NCBI RefSeq assembly: GCF_004959855.1
Contig: NZ_SPNT01000001.1
Span: 1,054,001 to 1,118,000 of the forward strand
Direction of reading: 5' to 3'
Length of the DNA: 64,000 nucleotides
Origin: Nitratireductor sp. XY-223
GTDB lineage: Bacteria; Pseudomonadota; Alphaproteobacteria; Rhizobiales; Rhizobiaceae
In this document: one piece after another, positions 42,482 through 52,217 of the stretch
Position numbering within the stretch: the first letter of the stretch is position 1
How the letters are laid out: each line of letters begins with the position of its first letter
Position numbers and translations under genes: made by a program
Notes under the pieces: generated by a model
What the model was told of the DNA's origin: nothing
The model's database searches: none
The model's input: the letters and a program-made list of their open reading frames with translations, nothing else

Positions 42482-43861
42482 ATGCAGCCGCTTGAGGGGA
42501 ATTTCGCTTTGTCCAAATTGCGTCGAACACTGCTGCTAACCGCTGCACTCAGCGTGGCGGCACTGGCACCCGTCAATGTCTCAGCCGAAACAATCCTCGG
42601 CGCCATGGCCAAAGCCTATGAAAACAACCCGGACCTGAACGCGGCGCGCGCCGGACTTCGCGCTACGGACGAGGGCGTTGCCATCGCAAAATCCGGGTAT
42701 CGCCCGGTCATTACCGGTTCGGCCAGCGTTTCCGGAACCCGGACCGAAGTCGGCGGTGCTCCGATCACCTTGAAAAGCGTCGACTCGTCGGTCGGCGTGA
42801 CGTTCACCCAATCGCTGTTCGACGGATTTCAGACCAGAAACAATGTCCGCGCGGCGGAGGCCAATGTGTTCGGCGGCCAGCAGAGCCTGCTGAACACGGA
42901 AATGACAATCCTGCTGTCGGCGGCGCAGATCTATGCCAATGTCGTGCGCGACGCGCAGATCGTCCGTGTCCGGCGGCAGAATCTCGAATTCCTGCGCGAG
43001 CAGCGCAACGCGGCGCAGGCGCGGTTCGATGTCGGCGAGGGCACGCGAACCGACATCGCCCTTGCCCAGGCGCAGCTGGAATCGGCACGCGCGTCCCTGC
43101 TCTCCGCACAGGCGCAGTACAAATCGAGCGTTGCGGTCTATGTTCAGATCATCGGCATCGCGCCGAAGAACCTGAAATCGCCGAGCCCGACGCGCAAGGC
43201 CATTCCAGGATCGTCGTCCAGTGCGGTCGAGATCGGGCTGCGCGAGCATCCCAACATTCTGAGCGCCCAATATTCGGTAGACGCGGCCGCGTTCACGGTG
43301 AAGGCCGCGGAAGGCGCGCTGCTGCCGAGCGTTTCGCTCTCGGGATCGGTCAGCCACGCAGACGGCGGCACGACATCCAGCAGCGTTTCGGCGGCGCTCA
43401 GCGTTCCGATCTACCAGGGCGGCGCCGCTTCGGCGACCGTGCGGCAGGCGAAGGAGACGCTCGGGCAGGCGCGCATACTGGTCGATTCGGCGCGCCGCGA
43501 AGTGCAGCAGAATATCGTCACCGACTGGGCTCAACTGGAAGCATCGAAGGCATCGATCGCGGCAAACGTTGCGCAGGTCCAGGCCGCGCAACTGGCATTG
43601 CAGGGCGTTGTCGAGGAGCGCAAGGTCGGACAAAGCACGACCCTCGATGTGCTCGAGACGCAGTCCAATGTGCTGTCTGCGCAGGAAAGCCTTGCCCAGT
43701 CCCAGCGCGACGCGGTCGTCGCCAGCTACAGCCTGCTGAGTTCCATGGGCCGGCTGACGGTGTCGCGGCTTGGCTTGAGGGTGGCCAAATACCGGCCCGA
43801 AAAACACTACGATGCCGTCAAGGACAAGTGGTTCGGACTGCGCACCGTGGACGGCCGCTGA
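42482..43861 (+). CDS. tolC: TolC-family outer-membrane efflux protein
   Basis: 459 residues from ATG 42482; a TTG at 42509 with GAGGGGA 8 nt upstream would give the tidier signal peptide MSKLRRTLLLTAALSVAALA. The mature protein has the duplicated TolC helix pattern, with NPDLNAARAGLRATDEGVAIA near the start, TRTDIALAQAQLESARASLLSAQ mid-way and a mirrored repeat in the second half (STTLDVLETQSNVLSAQESLAQ). It forms the outer-membrane channel of drug or protein efflux. Confidence 0.93.
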   Translation: MQPLEGNFALSKLRRTLLLTAALSVAALAPVNVSAETILGAMAKAYENNPDLNAARAGLRATDEGVAIAKSGYRPVITGSASVSGTRTEVGGAPITLKSVDSSVGVTFTQSLFDGFQTRNNVRAAEANVFGGQQSLLNTEMTILLSAAQIYANVVRDAQIVRVRRQNLEFLREQRNAAQARFDVGEGTRTDIALAQAQLESARASLLSAQAQYKSSVAVYVQIIGIAPKNLKSPSPTRKAIPGSSSSAVEIGLREHPNILSAQYSVDAAAFTVKAAEGALLPSVSLSGSVSHADGGTTSSSVSAALSVPIYQGGAASATVRQAKETLGQARILVDSARREVQQNIVTDWAQLEASKASIAANVAQVQAAQLALQGVVEERKVGQSTTLDVLETQSNVLSAQESLAQSQRDAVVASYSLLSSMGRLTVSRLGLRVAKYRPEKHYDAVKDKWFGLRTVDGR

Positions 43862-44023
43862 ACCGGCGCAGCCGCCGATAATTCACCTACAAATCTGTGC
43901 AACGGAATCCGCATTTCTCGGCGTGGGATTCTCATCCGCAATTCAATAGCATAAACTTAGGCTGTGATTCGGGACCGACATACCGGGCCCGGGTCCTGAT
44001 GCGGCAGATTTACGAGGAACGGT

Positions 44024-44824
44024 ATGGCACAGGCAAATGTGGCACAAGAGCCGAGTATGGAGGAAATCCTAGCCTCCATTCGTAAAATCATTGAAGACAA
44101 CGACGATCCCGAAAGCACCGAGGCGGCGAGCGCTGCGGCCGCTGCCATGAAAACCGGCGAAACGGATTCCGGCGATCAGCCGGAGCCTCCGGTTGCCGTT
44201 ATCAAGGCGGCGAACGAAGCGAAGAAACGCGAGCCGGCACAGGCGGCCCCTGCCGCGTCGGACACCGCCTTGCACGGGCAGGCCGGAAGCACCGGGGCGC
44301 GACCTACGGACGAAAAAAAGGCGACTGCCCCACGCGGCCTGCCGGGCGATCCAGGTCGTTCGACAAAGTCGAGCGCGGCGCCTCAGGCCCGTCCCGTGTC
44401 TCTCGCGCACCTGGCCGCGCAGGTGGAAAGAGAGGCTGAATCGGACGACGAATTCGGCGGCGGGAAGCCGGCAAACGACCCACCGGCAGTCGAGGTCCTG
44501 CCGACAGCGCGGAAACATGCCGGAGCCGCCGAGAAGAAAACCGGGGCAGGAAAGGGCCAGGAACCCATGACAACCCAATCGGATACAAGCCTCCTCGATG
44601 CGCGGGACTCCCGCGCGCTGATTTCGCAGGAAGCAGGCGACAAGGTGGCGGCTTCGTTCGACAATCTCAGCCACGCTGTCGTGAATGGTCCCAGCCGCTC
44701 TTTCGATGAAATCGCAGAGGACATGCTGCGCCCGATGCTGCAGCAATGGCTCGACGACAATTTGCCGACGCTCGTGGAGCGGCTGGTGCGCGAGGAAATC
44801 GAGCGGGTTGCGCGCGGGCGCTAA
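44024..44824 (+). CDS. PopZ-like pole-organising protein (DUF2497)
   Basis: 266 residues: an N-terminal helix with EPSMEEILASIRKIIED at residues 8-24, a long Pro/Ala-rich and acidic disordered middle, and the conserved C-terminal oligomerisation helices ending AEDMLRPMLQQWLDDNLPTLVERLV. This three-part layout is that of PopZ, which self-assembles at the cell pole and anchors chromosome and signalling proteins. Placed between tolC and valS, as in other Rhizobiales. Confidence 0.9.
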   Translation: MAQANVAQEPSMEEILASIRKIIEDNDDPESTEAASAAAAAMKTGETDSGDQPEPPVAVIKAANEAKKREPAQAAPAASDTALHGQAGSTGARPTDEKKATAPRGLPGDPGRSTKSSAAPQARPVSLAHLAAQVEREAESDDEFGGGKPANDPPAVEVLPTARKHAGAAEKKTGAGKGQEPMTTQSDTSLLDARDSRALISQEAGDKVAASFDNLSHAVVNGPSRSFDEIAEDMLRPMLQQWLDDNLPTLVERLVREEIERVARGR

Positions 44825-44945
44825 CGGCCGCCGCCGCTGCTGCTTATCCTGCCGGTGAATCCCGGACTGCCGAACGGCGGTCCGGGAATATGGCTTGAAC
44901 GGCGCGGACAGTGAGGGTACACCGCACAGCGACACTCCCTCACAG

Positions 44946-47732
44946 ATGACCGTTCAAATGCTTGAAAAAAACTACAACGCTGCCGAGAGCGAGCCAAAAA
45001 TTGCCCAGCGCTGGGAAGCGGCGGGCGCCTTCAAGGCGGGCGCCGGTGCCAAGGACGGCGCCGAGACCTTCTGCATCGTCATTCCGCCCCCCAATGTCAC
45101 TGGCTCCCTGCACATGGGGCATGCCCTGAACAACACGCTGCAGGACATTCTGGTGCGCTACGAACGGATGCGCGGCAAGGACGTTCTTTGGCAGCCGGGC
45201 ATGGACCATGCGGGCATCGCGACGCAGATGGTCGTCGAGCGGCAGCTCATGGAAAAACAACAGCACCGGCGCGACCTGGGCCGCGAGAAATTCGTCGAGG
45301 AGGTCTGGCGCTGGCGTGACGAATCCGGTGGCGCGATCTTCAATCAGCTGCGGCGTCTGGGCGCCTCCTGCGACTGGTCGCGCGAGCGCTTCACCATGGA
45401 CGAAGGGCTGTCGAAGGCGGTTCTTGAAGTGTTCGTCTCCCTCTACAAGGAGGGGCTGATCTACAAGGACAAGCGGCTGGTCAACTGGGATCCGAAACTT
45501 CTGACCGCGATCTCGGACCTGGAGGTCGAGCAGGTCGACACCAAGGGCCACCTTTGGCATTTCCGCTATCCGCTGGAAGAGGGAGTCACCTACGAGCATC
45601 CGGTGGCGTTCGACGATGATGGAAAGCCGACCGAATGGGAGACGCGGAACTATCTGGTCGTCGCAACGACCCGGCCGGAAACGATGCTCGGCGATACCGG
45701 CGTTGCCGTCCATCCCGACGACAAGCGCTACACGTCGATCGTCGGCAAGCACGTCATCCTGCCGCTGGTCGGCCGGCGCATCCCGATCGTCGCCGACGAG
45801 TATCCGGACCCGGAAGAGGGCACCGGCGCGGTCAAGATGACACCGGCCCACGATTTCAACGATTTCGAGGTCGGCAAACGCGCCGGCCTTCGGGCCGTCA
45901 ACGTCATGACCAGGGACGGCCACATCACGCTGAACGGCAATGACGATTTTCTCGAGGGACTGGAGGAGAGCGAGGCACTGAGCCGGACGCTGGACGAGTG
46001 TGACGGCGGACCGCGCTTCGAGGTCCGCAAGAAAATCGTCGCGCGCATGGAAGAACTCGGACTGCTGGACAAGGTCGAGGATCACCGTCACAAGGTCCCG
46101 CACGGCGACCGGGGCGGCGTTCCCATCGAGCCGTACCTGACCGACCAGTGGTATGTGAACGCCAAGGTCCTTGCCGAGCCGGCGATCGCTTCGGTCCGGG
46201 AAGGGCGGACGGATTTCGTCCCCAAGAACTGGGAAAAGACCTATTTCGAGTGGATGGAGAACATCCAGCCCTGGTGCATCTCGCGCCAGCTGTGGTGGGG
46301 GCACCAGATTCCCGCCTGGTACGGACCGGACGGGACCGTTTTTGTCGAGCGCACCGAAGATGAGGCAAGGGCTGCCGCGAACGATCACTACGATGAGCCG
46401 GTGGAACTGACGCGCGACGAGGATGTGCTCGACACCTGGTTCTCCTCGGCGCTGTGGCCCTTTTCTACACTGGGCTGGCCCGAAGAGACGCCGGAGCTTG
46501 CGCGGTATTACCAGACCGACGTGCTGATCACGGGATTCGACATCATCTTCTTCTGGGTTGCACGCATGATGATGATGGGCCTTCATTTCATGAAGGATGA
46601 GGACGGAACGCCGATCGAGCCCTTCCACACGGTCTATGTGCATGCGCTGGTGCGCGACAAGCACGGTGCCAAGATGTCCAAGTCGAAGGGCAATGTCATC
46701 GATCCGCTCGAGCTGATCGACGAATACGGTGCCGACGCGCTGCGCTTCACGCTCGCCATCATGGCGGCGCAGGGCCGCGACGTGAAGCTCGACCCGCAGC
46801 GGGTTGCCGGCTACCGCAATTTCGGCACCAAGCTGTGGAACGCGGCGCGATTTGCCGAGATGAACGGCGTCGCGCTGCAAAAGGACTTCGATCCGCTGAA
46901 GGTCAATCTGACGATCAACCGGTGGATCCTGACCGAGCTGGCGCGCACGGTCCATGCCATCACCTCCGGCATCGAGAGCTACCGGTTCAATGAGGCATCG
47001 GCCGCCGCCTACCGGTTTGTCTGGAACCAGTTCTGCGACTGGTATCTGGAACTCCTGAAACCCGTCTTCAGCGGCGAGGACGAGGCGGCCAAGAAGGAGT
47101 CCCAGGGCTGCGCCGCTTATGTTCTCGACGAGATCTACAAGCTGCTGCATCCGTTCATGCCGTTCATGACCGAGGAACTCTGGGACCAGACCCCCGGCCG
47201 CAAGGGATTGTTGTGTCACGCGCCATGGCCGACGCCCGGCTACCAGGACGACGAGGCCGCCGACGAAATCAACTGGCTGGTGGACCTTGTGTCGGGGCTG
47301 CGTTCCGTCAGGGCCGAGATGAACGTTCCGCCGTCAGCCGTCGCGCCGCTTGTCGTTGTCGGCGCGGGCGAGGAAACCTGCGTGAGGCTGCTGCGCCACG
47401 ATCCCGCGATCAAGCGCCTGGCGCGGGTTGAGGACATCGTGCTCGAACAGGAAGCACCGAAGGGCTGCGCACAGATCGTCGTCGGCGAGGCGACCTACTG
47501 CCTGCCGCTTGGAACACTGATCGATGTCGATGCCGAAAAGGCACGTCTGCAAAAGGCGATCGGCAAGCTGTCCGCCGAGCAGGCAAAGATCGCGAAGAAG
47601 CTTGAGAACGAGAAATTCGTCGCCAATGCACGTCCCGAGGTGGTGCAGGCCGAGCGGGATCGGCTTGCTGAAATCGAGGGGCAGATGGAAAAGCTGACTG
47701 TCGCGCTTGACCGCGTTGAAGAAGCGAGTTGA
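44946..47732 (+). CDS. valS: Valyl-tRNA synthetase
   Basis: 928 residues from ATG 44946 (ATG 44958, giving MLEKNYNAAESEPKIAQ, is an equally likely start). The HIGH motif appears as HMGH at residue 56 and the KMSKS motif at residue 576. The CP1 editing domain (…TTRPETMLGDTGVAVHP…) and the C-terminal coiled coil (LIDVDAEKARLQKAIGKLSA) are complete. It charges tRNA-Val and edits threonine. A terminator follows at 47767. Confidence 0.97.
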   Translation: MTVQMLEKNYNAAESEPKIAQRWEAAGAFKAGAGAKDGAETFCIVIPPPNVTGSLHMGHALNNTLQDILVRYERMRGKDVLWQPGMDHAGIATQMVVERQLMEKQQHRRDLGREKFVEEVWRWRDESGGAIFNQLRRLGASCDWSRERFTMDEGLSKAVLEVFVSLYKEGLIYKDKRLVNWDPKLLTAISDLEVEQVDTKGHLWHFRYPLEEGVTYEHPVAFDDDGKPTEWETRNYLVVATTRPETMLGDTGVAVHPDDKRYTSIVGKHVILPLVGRRIPIVADEYPDPEEGTGAVKMTPAHDFNDFEVGKRAGLRAVNVMTRDGHITLNGNDDFLEGLEESEALSRTLDECDGGPRFEVRKKIVARMEELGLLDKVEDHRHKVPHGDRGGVPIEPYLTDQWYVNAKVLAEPAIASVREGRTDFVPKNWEKTYFEWMENIQPWCISRQLWWGHQIPAWYGPDGTVFVERTEDEARAAANDHYDEPVELTRDEDVLDTWFSSALWPFSTLGWPEETPELARYYQTDVLITGFDIIFFWVARMMMMGLHFMKDEDGTPIEPFHTVYVHALVRDKHGAKMSKSKGNVIDPLELIDEYGADALRFTLAIMAAQGRDVKLDPQRVAGYRNFGTKLWNAARFAEMNGVALQKDFDPLKVNLTINRWILTELARTVHAITSGIESYRFNEASAAAYRFVWNQFCDWYLELLKPVFSGEDEAAKKESQGCAAYVLDEIYKLLHPFMPFMTEELWDQTPGRKGLLCHAPWPTPGYQDDEAADEINWLVDLVSGLRSVRAEMNVPPSAVAPLVVVGAGEETCVRLLRHDPAIKRLARVEDIVLEQEAPKGCAQIVVGEATYCLPLGTLIDVDAEKARLQKAIGKLSAEQAKIAKKLENEKFVANARPEVVQAERDRLAEIEGQMEKLTVALDRVEEAS

Positions 47733-47766
47733 TTTCAACCTATTGTTGAACGGTAAATAAACTGGG

Positions 47767-47796
47767 GACCGGGCTGTGCACCGGTCTTTAATTTTT
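47767..47796 (+). terminator. Rho-independent terminator after valS
   Basis: GACCGG (47767-47772) and CCGGTC (47781-47786) form a perfect stem with an 8-nt loop, followed by TTTAATTTTT. It lies 34 bp after the valS stop. Confidence 0.82.
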
Positions 47797-47976
47797 ACTC
47801 CAAAAACCCCATGTGAATCTGAGCTGTGACGAATTGGCAACACTTTTTTGTCAAAGGTTTGCTATGACCGCAGTGTGAAGCGGGTGCCAATATCCGGCCA
47901 CAAACCGGGCGCATCCGTCTGCCATGCGGACCTGCGCGGTGTAAGCGAATACGCATTCTGCATTTTGAGGACCTTG

Positions 47977-49701
47977 ATGGACGCCAAGACTTTCGACAAA
48001 TCCAAGCTACCGAGCCGTCACACAACGGTGGGCCCGGCGCGGGCCCCGCACCGCTCTTACCTGTATGCCATGGGTCTGTCCTCCAAGGAGATCGCACAGC
48101 CGCTGGTCGGCGTCGCCAGTTGTTGGAACGAGGCCGCGCCCTGCAATATCTCGCTGATGCGGCAGGCCCAGGTGGTCAAGAAAGGTGTGGCTGCGGCCAA
48201 CGGCACACCGCGCGAATTCTGCACCATTACCGTGACAGACGGCATTGCCATGGGGCACCAGGGCATGAAATCGTCGCTGGTCTCGCGCGACGTCATCGCC
48301 GACTCGGTCGAACTGACGATGCGCGGCCACTGTTATGACGCGCTGGTCGGTCTTGCCGGTTGCGACAAGTCCCTGCCGGGCATGATGATGTCGATGGTGC
48401 GTCTCAATGTACCGTCCGTGTTCATCTACGGCGGATCGATTTTGCCGGGCACCTTCAGGGGGCGGCAGATCACGGTGCAGGACGTGTTCGAGGCGGTCGG
48501 CCAGCACTCCGTCGGCGACCTGTCCGACGAAGACCTTTCCGAAATCGAGCAGGCGGCCTGCCCGTCGGCCGGTTCCTGCGGCGCCCAGTTCACGGCAAAC
48601 ACCATGGCGACCGTCGCCGAAGCCATCGGACTGGCGCTGCCTTATTCCTGCGGCGCACCCGCACCCTACGAAATCCGCGACCGCTTCTGCTATGCATCCG
48701 GCGAAAAGGTGATGGAGCTGATTGCGCGCAATATACGCCCGCGCGATATCGTTACACGCAAGGCGCTGGAAAATGCCGCAGCCGTTGTCGCCGCCTCCGG
48801 CGGCTCGACCAACGCGGCGCTCCACCTGCCGGCGATCGCCCACGAATGCGGTATCGAATTCGATCTGTTCGATGTTGCCGAGATCTTCCGCAAGACGCCT
48901 TACGTCGCCGACCTGAAACCGGGTGGCCGGTACGTCGCCAAGGACATGTTCGAAGCGGGCGGCATTCCGCTGCTGATGAAGACGCTGTTCGATCACGGTT
49001 ACCTGCACGGCGATTGCATGACGGTGACTGGCCGCACAATTGCCGAAAACATGGAATATGTTGAATGGAACGACCAGCAGGATGTCGTTCGTCCGGCCAA
49101 TGATCCGATCACCAAGACCGGAGGCGTGGTAGGGCTGAAAGGCAATCTTGCTCCCGAAGGCGCGATCGTGAAAGTTGCCGGGATGGCCAATCAGGTCTTC
49201 TCGGGGCCGGCGCGTTGTTTCGATTCCGAAGAAGAATGCTTCGAGGCCGTGACAAAACGCCAATACAAGGAAGGTGAGGTCCTGGTCATTCGCTACGAAG
49301 GGCCGAGAGGCGGACCCGGTATGCGAGAGATGCTGGCGACGACCGCAGCGCTATACGGGCAGGGTGTCGGCGACAAGGTCGCACTGATTACCGATGGACG
49401 CTTTTCCGGGGCAACCCGGGGCTTTTGCATCGGACATGTCGGACCCGAGGCCGCCGTAGGCGGACCCATCGGCCTGTTGAAGGATGGTGACATCATCGAG
49501 ATCGACGCCGTTGAAGGCACGATCAATGTGCAGTTGAGTGACGAGGAGCTGGCCGAAAGGGGTAGGGCCTGGCAACCACGTGAAACGGATTACACATCCG
49601 GTGTATTGTGGAAATACGCCCAGACAGTCGGGACCGCGCAGAAGGGCGCGGTAACGCATCCGGGCGGAGCAAAAGAAAAACAGTGCTATGCAGATATCTA
49701 G
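47977..49701 (+). CDS. ilvD: Dihydroxy-acid dehydratase
   Basis: 574 residues from ATG 47977 (GAGG about 7 nt upstream; the frame continues upstream without a convincing start). Cluster-binding cysteines are visible: C49/C56 in [10 protein letters not shown]129 in [10 protein letters not shown], and C195/C201 in [11 protein letters not shown]. The length and CPSAGSCG motif fit IlvD; 6-phosphogluconate dehydratase is slightly longer and less similar. It makes 2-oxo acids for isoleucine, valine and leucine. Its last 14 bases overlap exoR. Confidence 0.93.
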   Translation: MDAKTFDKSKLPSRHTTVGPARAPHRSYLYAMGLSSKEIAQPLVGVASCWNEAAPCNISLMRQAQVVKKGVAAANGTPREFCTITVTDGIAMGHQGMKSSLVSRDVIADSVELTMRGHCYDALVGLAGCDKSLPGMMMSMVRLNVPSVFIYGGSILPGTFRGRQITVQDVFEAVGQHSVGDLSDEDLSEIEQAACPSAGSCGAQFTANTMATVAEAIGLALPYSCGAPAPYEIRDRFCYASGEKVMELIARNIRPRDIVTRKALENAAAVVAASGGSTNAALHLPAIAHECGIEFDLFDVAEIFRKTPYVADLKPGGRYVAKDMFEAGGIPLLMKTLFDHGYLHGDCMTVTGRTIAENMEYVEWNDQQDVVRPANDPITKTGGVVGLKGNLAPEGAIVKVAGMANQVFSGPARCFDSEEECFEAVTKRQYKEGEVLVIRYEGPRGGPGMREMLATTAALYGQGVGDKVALITDGRFSGATRGFCIGHVGPEAAVGGPIGLLKDGDIIEIDAVEGTINVQLSDEELAERGRAWQPRETDYTSGVLWKYAQTVGTAQKGAVTHPGGAKEKQCYADI

Positions 49702-50485
49702 TTTGACGGCAGGGCGCGTATTTGCCTGCATGATTGCGTTGACGATCGGCTTTGCCGGACCGGCACTGTCGTTCGATCCCGACGCTGGTGTCGACGAGAA
49801 ATCCGGGCCGCGCGTCCTCTTCCAATTCGGCTTCTCCGCCTACAAGAAGGGCCAGAAGGATGACGCCGTTGAGGCGTATCGCCACGCCGCCGAGCAGGGG
49901 CACCCGGGCGCGCGCTGGGCACTTGCCAACATGTATGCCGCCGGTGACGGCGTCGTCGAGGACGACTACGAGGCATTCAAGATCTATGACCGGATTGCCC
50001 GCGAGGGCATCGAGCCGGGTTCCAGCGATACCGGCTATTTCGTCAATGCGCTGGTTCAGCTTGCCAGCTACTACCGCCGCGGCATTCCCGACAGCCCTGT
50101 CACCGCCGATCCTGCACAGGCCAGGCAGCTCTATTTCCAGGCGGCATCGGTGTTCGGCATACCCGAAGCCCAGTATCAGCTCGGCAGCATGATGCTGGCG
50201 GGCGAGGGCGGTCGCACGGACCTGCGGCAGGCCAAGAAGTGGCTGAACCGCGCCCGCAAGTCGGGGCATCCGGGTGCCGGTGCCCTGTTCGGCGACACGA
50301 TCTTCCAGGAAGGCCACACGGTGCGCGGCCTGGCCTATATGACGGTCGCGCTCGAGCGGGCGGCGATTGGCGACCGCGGCTGGATCCGGGAAATACAGGA
50401 ACAGGCCTTTTCGATCGCCGATGAAGCTGACCGCCGCACGGCAATCGCGCTTGCCGAGGACATGCTCGCCAAGGGCAAGAACTAG
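49688..50485 (+). CDS. exoR: ExoR-type periplasmic regulator with Sel1 repeats
   Basis: 265 residues, close to Sinorhizobium ExoR in length and sequence pattern. A signal peptide ends near residue 28 (…GFAGPALSF), and then come Sel1-type helical repeats such as [20 protein letters not shown] (66-85) and [12 protein letters not shown] near 195-206. ExoR inhibits the ExoS/ChvI sensor kinase pathway and so controls exopolysaccharide and motility. The start lies inside the ilvD end (14-bp overlap), so it may depend on ilvD transcription. Confidence 0.92.
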   Translation: MQISSLTAGRVFACMIALTIGFAGPALSFDPDAGVDEKSGPRVLFQFGFSAYKKGQKDDAVEAYRHAAEQGHPGARWALANMYAAGDGVVEDDYEAFKIYDRIAREGIEPGSSDTGYFVNALVQLASYYRRGIPDSPVTADPAQARQLYFQAASVFGIPEAQYQLGSMMLAGEGGRTDLRQAKKWLNRARKSGHPGAGALFGDTIFQEGHTVRGLAYMTVALERAAIGDRGWIREIQEQAFSIADEADRRTAIALAEDMLAKGKN

Positions 50486-50554
50486 GCGTCTGCCCGGCCG
50501 GCGGATCGTCCGGCTGGCACCAAACGGCGCAAATGCGCCGCTGGGAATTTCCTG

Positions 50555-50881
50555 CTAGAGAACCGGCCTTATCTGGATTTCACTCCAGTTGCGTGCGCTC
50601 GGGCAACCGTCCTGGAGGCGTTTCCAAGACGTGTTGTTGAGGACCCGCTCGCAACGGGCGAGGAACTGCTTTCCGGATGCCGTCCTGATGCAGAATAGTT
50701 CGCCAAGCTGGACACGCTGGCCGTTGGCCACACAACTGCAGTTGATGCCGTCGCCGGCCGCTACCGGCGATGCGGTCAGAAGGCTGCAGGTCAGAAGCAC
50801 GCCGCCGGCAAGGACCGCGGATCGCCGGCAGATTGACCGGAAACCGGCTGCGGGCCGGTGTAGGCTGCGGTATTCAAACAT
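50555..50881 (-). CDS. Small exported Cys-rich protein, uncharacterised
   Basis: About 108 residues from ATG 50881 (ATG at 50887 or 50896 are alternatives; none has a strong ribosome-binding site). A long N-terminal hydrophobic signal (RRSAVLAGGVLLTCSLLTASPVAA) precedes a mature part with cysteines in INCSCVANG, LFCIRT, ARCERVL and DGCPSA, probably disulfide-bonded. The W and Cys pattern is that of unnamed Rhizobiales secreted proteins. Function unknown. Confidence 0.65.
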   Translation of the reverse strand: MFEYRSLHRPAAGFRSICRRSAVLAGGVLLTCSLLTASPVAAGDGINCSCVANGQRVQLGELFCIRTASGKQFLARCERVLNNTSWKRLQDGCPSARNWSEIQIRPVL

Positions 50882-50964
50882 GCGCATATGATGCACCCAA
50901 TGGCCGCGTACCGCAAGCGATCAGCGAATTGGGGATTCTGCGCGTTTGTGAACATCCACGCGGT

Positions 50965-51768
50965 TTATGCGGACTGAAAGGCCAAATCGGCGACGACCGG
51001 CACGTGATCCGACGGTTTTTCCCAGCCGCGCACGTGTTTTTCGACGTCCGCCGACCGCAACCGGTTTGCCGCCTCGGGCGACAAAAGCAGGTGATCGATG
51101 CGGATGCCGTTGTTCTTCGGCCATGCGCCGGCCTGATAGTCCCAGAATGTGTAGATCCCGGCCTCATCCGTTGCGTTGCGGAGTGTTTCTGTGAAGCTGA
51201 GATTTTCCAGCCGGCGGAATGCCGAACGCGTGTCGTCCCGGAACAGGGCGTCGCCCTCCCAGGCGGCCGGATCGTAGCAGTCGTACGGTTCGGGGATGAC
51301 GTTGTAATCGCCGGCAAGAACAAGCGGCTCCTCCAGGGCGAGGCGTTCGGAAGCCCATTTTTCGAGACGCTGCATCCAGTTGATTTTATAAGGGAATTTT
51401 TCCGAATCCACCGGGTTGCCGTTGGGAAGGTAGAGCGAGACCACGCGCAGCACACCGCCTTCGACCGAAAAGACGCCTTCGATGAAGCGCGCCTGCTCGT
51501 CGGGCTCGTCATTCGGCGACAGAGCCGGCAGGCCGCGGTTGACCTCGTCCGGCGCCTTCCTGGAAACGATGGCGACGCCGTTGAATCCCTTCTGGCCATG
51601 CGTTTCGACGTGATAGCCGATGGCCTCGATGGCCTCGCGCGGGAAGGCCTCGTCGACGGATTTTATCTCCTGCAGGCAGGCAATGTCCGGGCTGCTGTCG
51701 GACAGCCAGGTAACCAGATTGTCAAGGCGCGCCTTGATGCCGTTGATGTTCCAGCTGGCGACCTTCAT
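50965..51768 (-). CDS. xthA: Exodeoxyribonuclease III / AP endonuclease
   Basis: 267 residues. Catalytic landmarks are complete: WNINGIKAR at 6-14, LQEIK with the metal Glu at about 32-36, AGDYNVIPE near 152-160, DHLLLSP near 229 and SDHVPVVADL at the C-terminus. It cuts DNA at abasic sites and trims 3' ends. It is eleven bases downstream of erpA on the same strand, so the two are probably co-transcribed. Confidence 0.97.
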   Translation of the reverse strand: MKVASWNINGIKARLDNLVTWLSDSSPDIACLQEIKSVDEAFPREAIEAIGYHVETHGQKGFNGVAIVSRKAPDEVNRGLPALSPNDEPDEQARFIEGVFSVEGGVLRVVSLYLPNGNPVDSEKFPYKINWMQRLEKWASERLALEEPLVLAGDYNVIPEPYDCYDPAAWEGDALFRDDTRSAFRRLENLSFTETLRNATDEAGIYTFWDYQAGAWPKNNGIRIDHLLLSPEAANRLRSADVEKHVRGWEKPSDHVPVVADLAFQSA

Positions 51769-51778
51769 GAACCTGCCT

Positions 51779-52114
51779 TCAGATGGTGAAACTCGTGCCG
51801 CAGCCGCAGGATGCGATGGCGTTCGGATTGTTGATCTGGAAGGACTGGCCCATCAGATTGTCGACGAAGTCGATCTCGGAACCGCCCATGTAGACGAGTG
51901 ACAGCGAATCAATGAGCACCCGCGCATCGCCCTTTTCGAGCACCAGATCGTCGTCTTCCGCCTCGTCGGCGAGATCGAACTTGTAGGAGAAGCCGGAACA
52001 GCCGCCACCCTCGACCGAAACCCGAAGGGCCGATTTCCCGGTTTCTGATGCCAGTATGTCGGCAATTCTGGTGGCCGCGGCGTCCGACAGCGTCACTTCA
52101 TTTGTCTGTGTCAT
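51779..52114 (-). CDS. erpA: Iron-sulfur cluster insertion protein (ErpA/HesB-IscA type)
   Basis: 111 residues with the three conserved cysteines: C39 in GGGCSGF and C103/C105 in SCGCG near the end. Length and FVDNLMGQSFQINNPNA fit ErpA. It receives clusters and hands them to apo-enzymes such as IspG/IspH of isoprenoid synthesis, relevant to carotenoid makers. Divergent from dgt. Confidence 0.95.
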   Translation of the reverse strand: MTQTNEVTLSDAAATRIADILASETGKSALRVSVEGGGCSGFSYKFDLADEAEDDDLVLEKGDARVLIDSLSLVYMGGSEIDFVDNLMGQSFQINNPNAIASCGCGTSFTI

Positions 52115-52217
52115 GCAACCTCCTCACCGAGTTAAAGGCTCGGAGAGATTGTGATTGGTCATCGTTGGTCTATAGGTATGAACAACGGCAGGCCGCGTCA
52201 ACGGGGAAGGCGGAACA

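Noticed and set aside
44940-47219. 759-residue minus-strand frame opposite valS
   Set aside because: Antisense shadow of an unmistakable valyl-tRNA synthetase; composition and lack of motifs confirm this.
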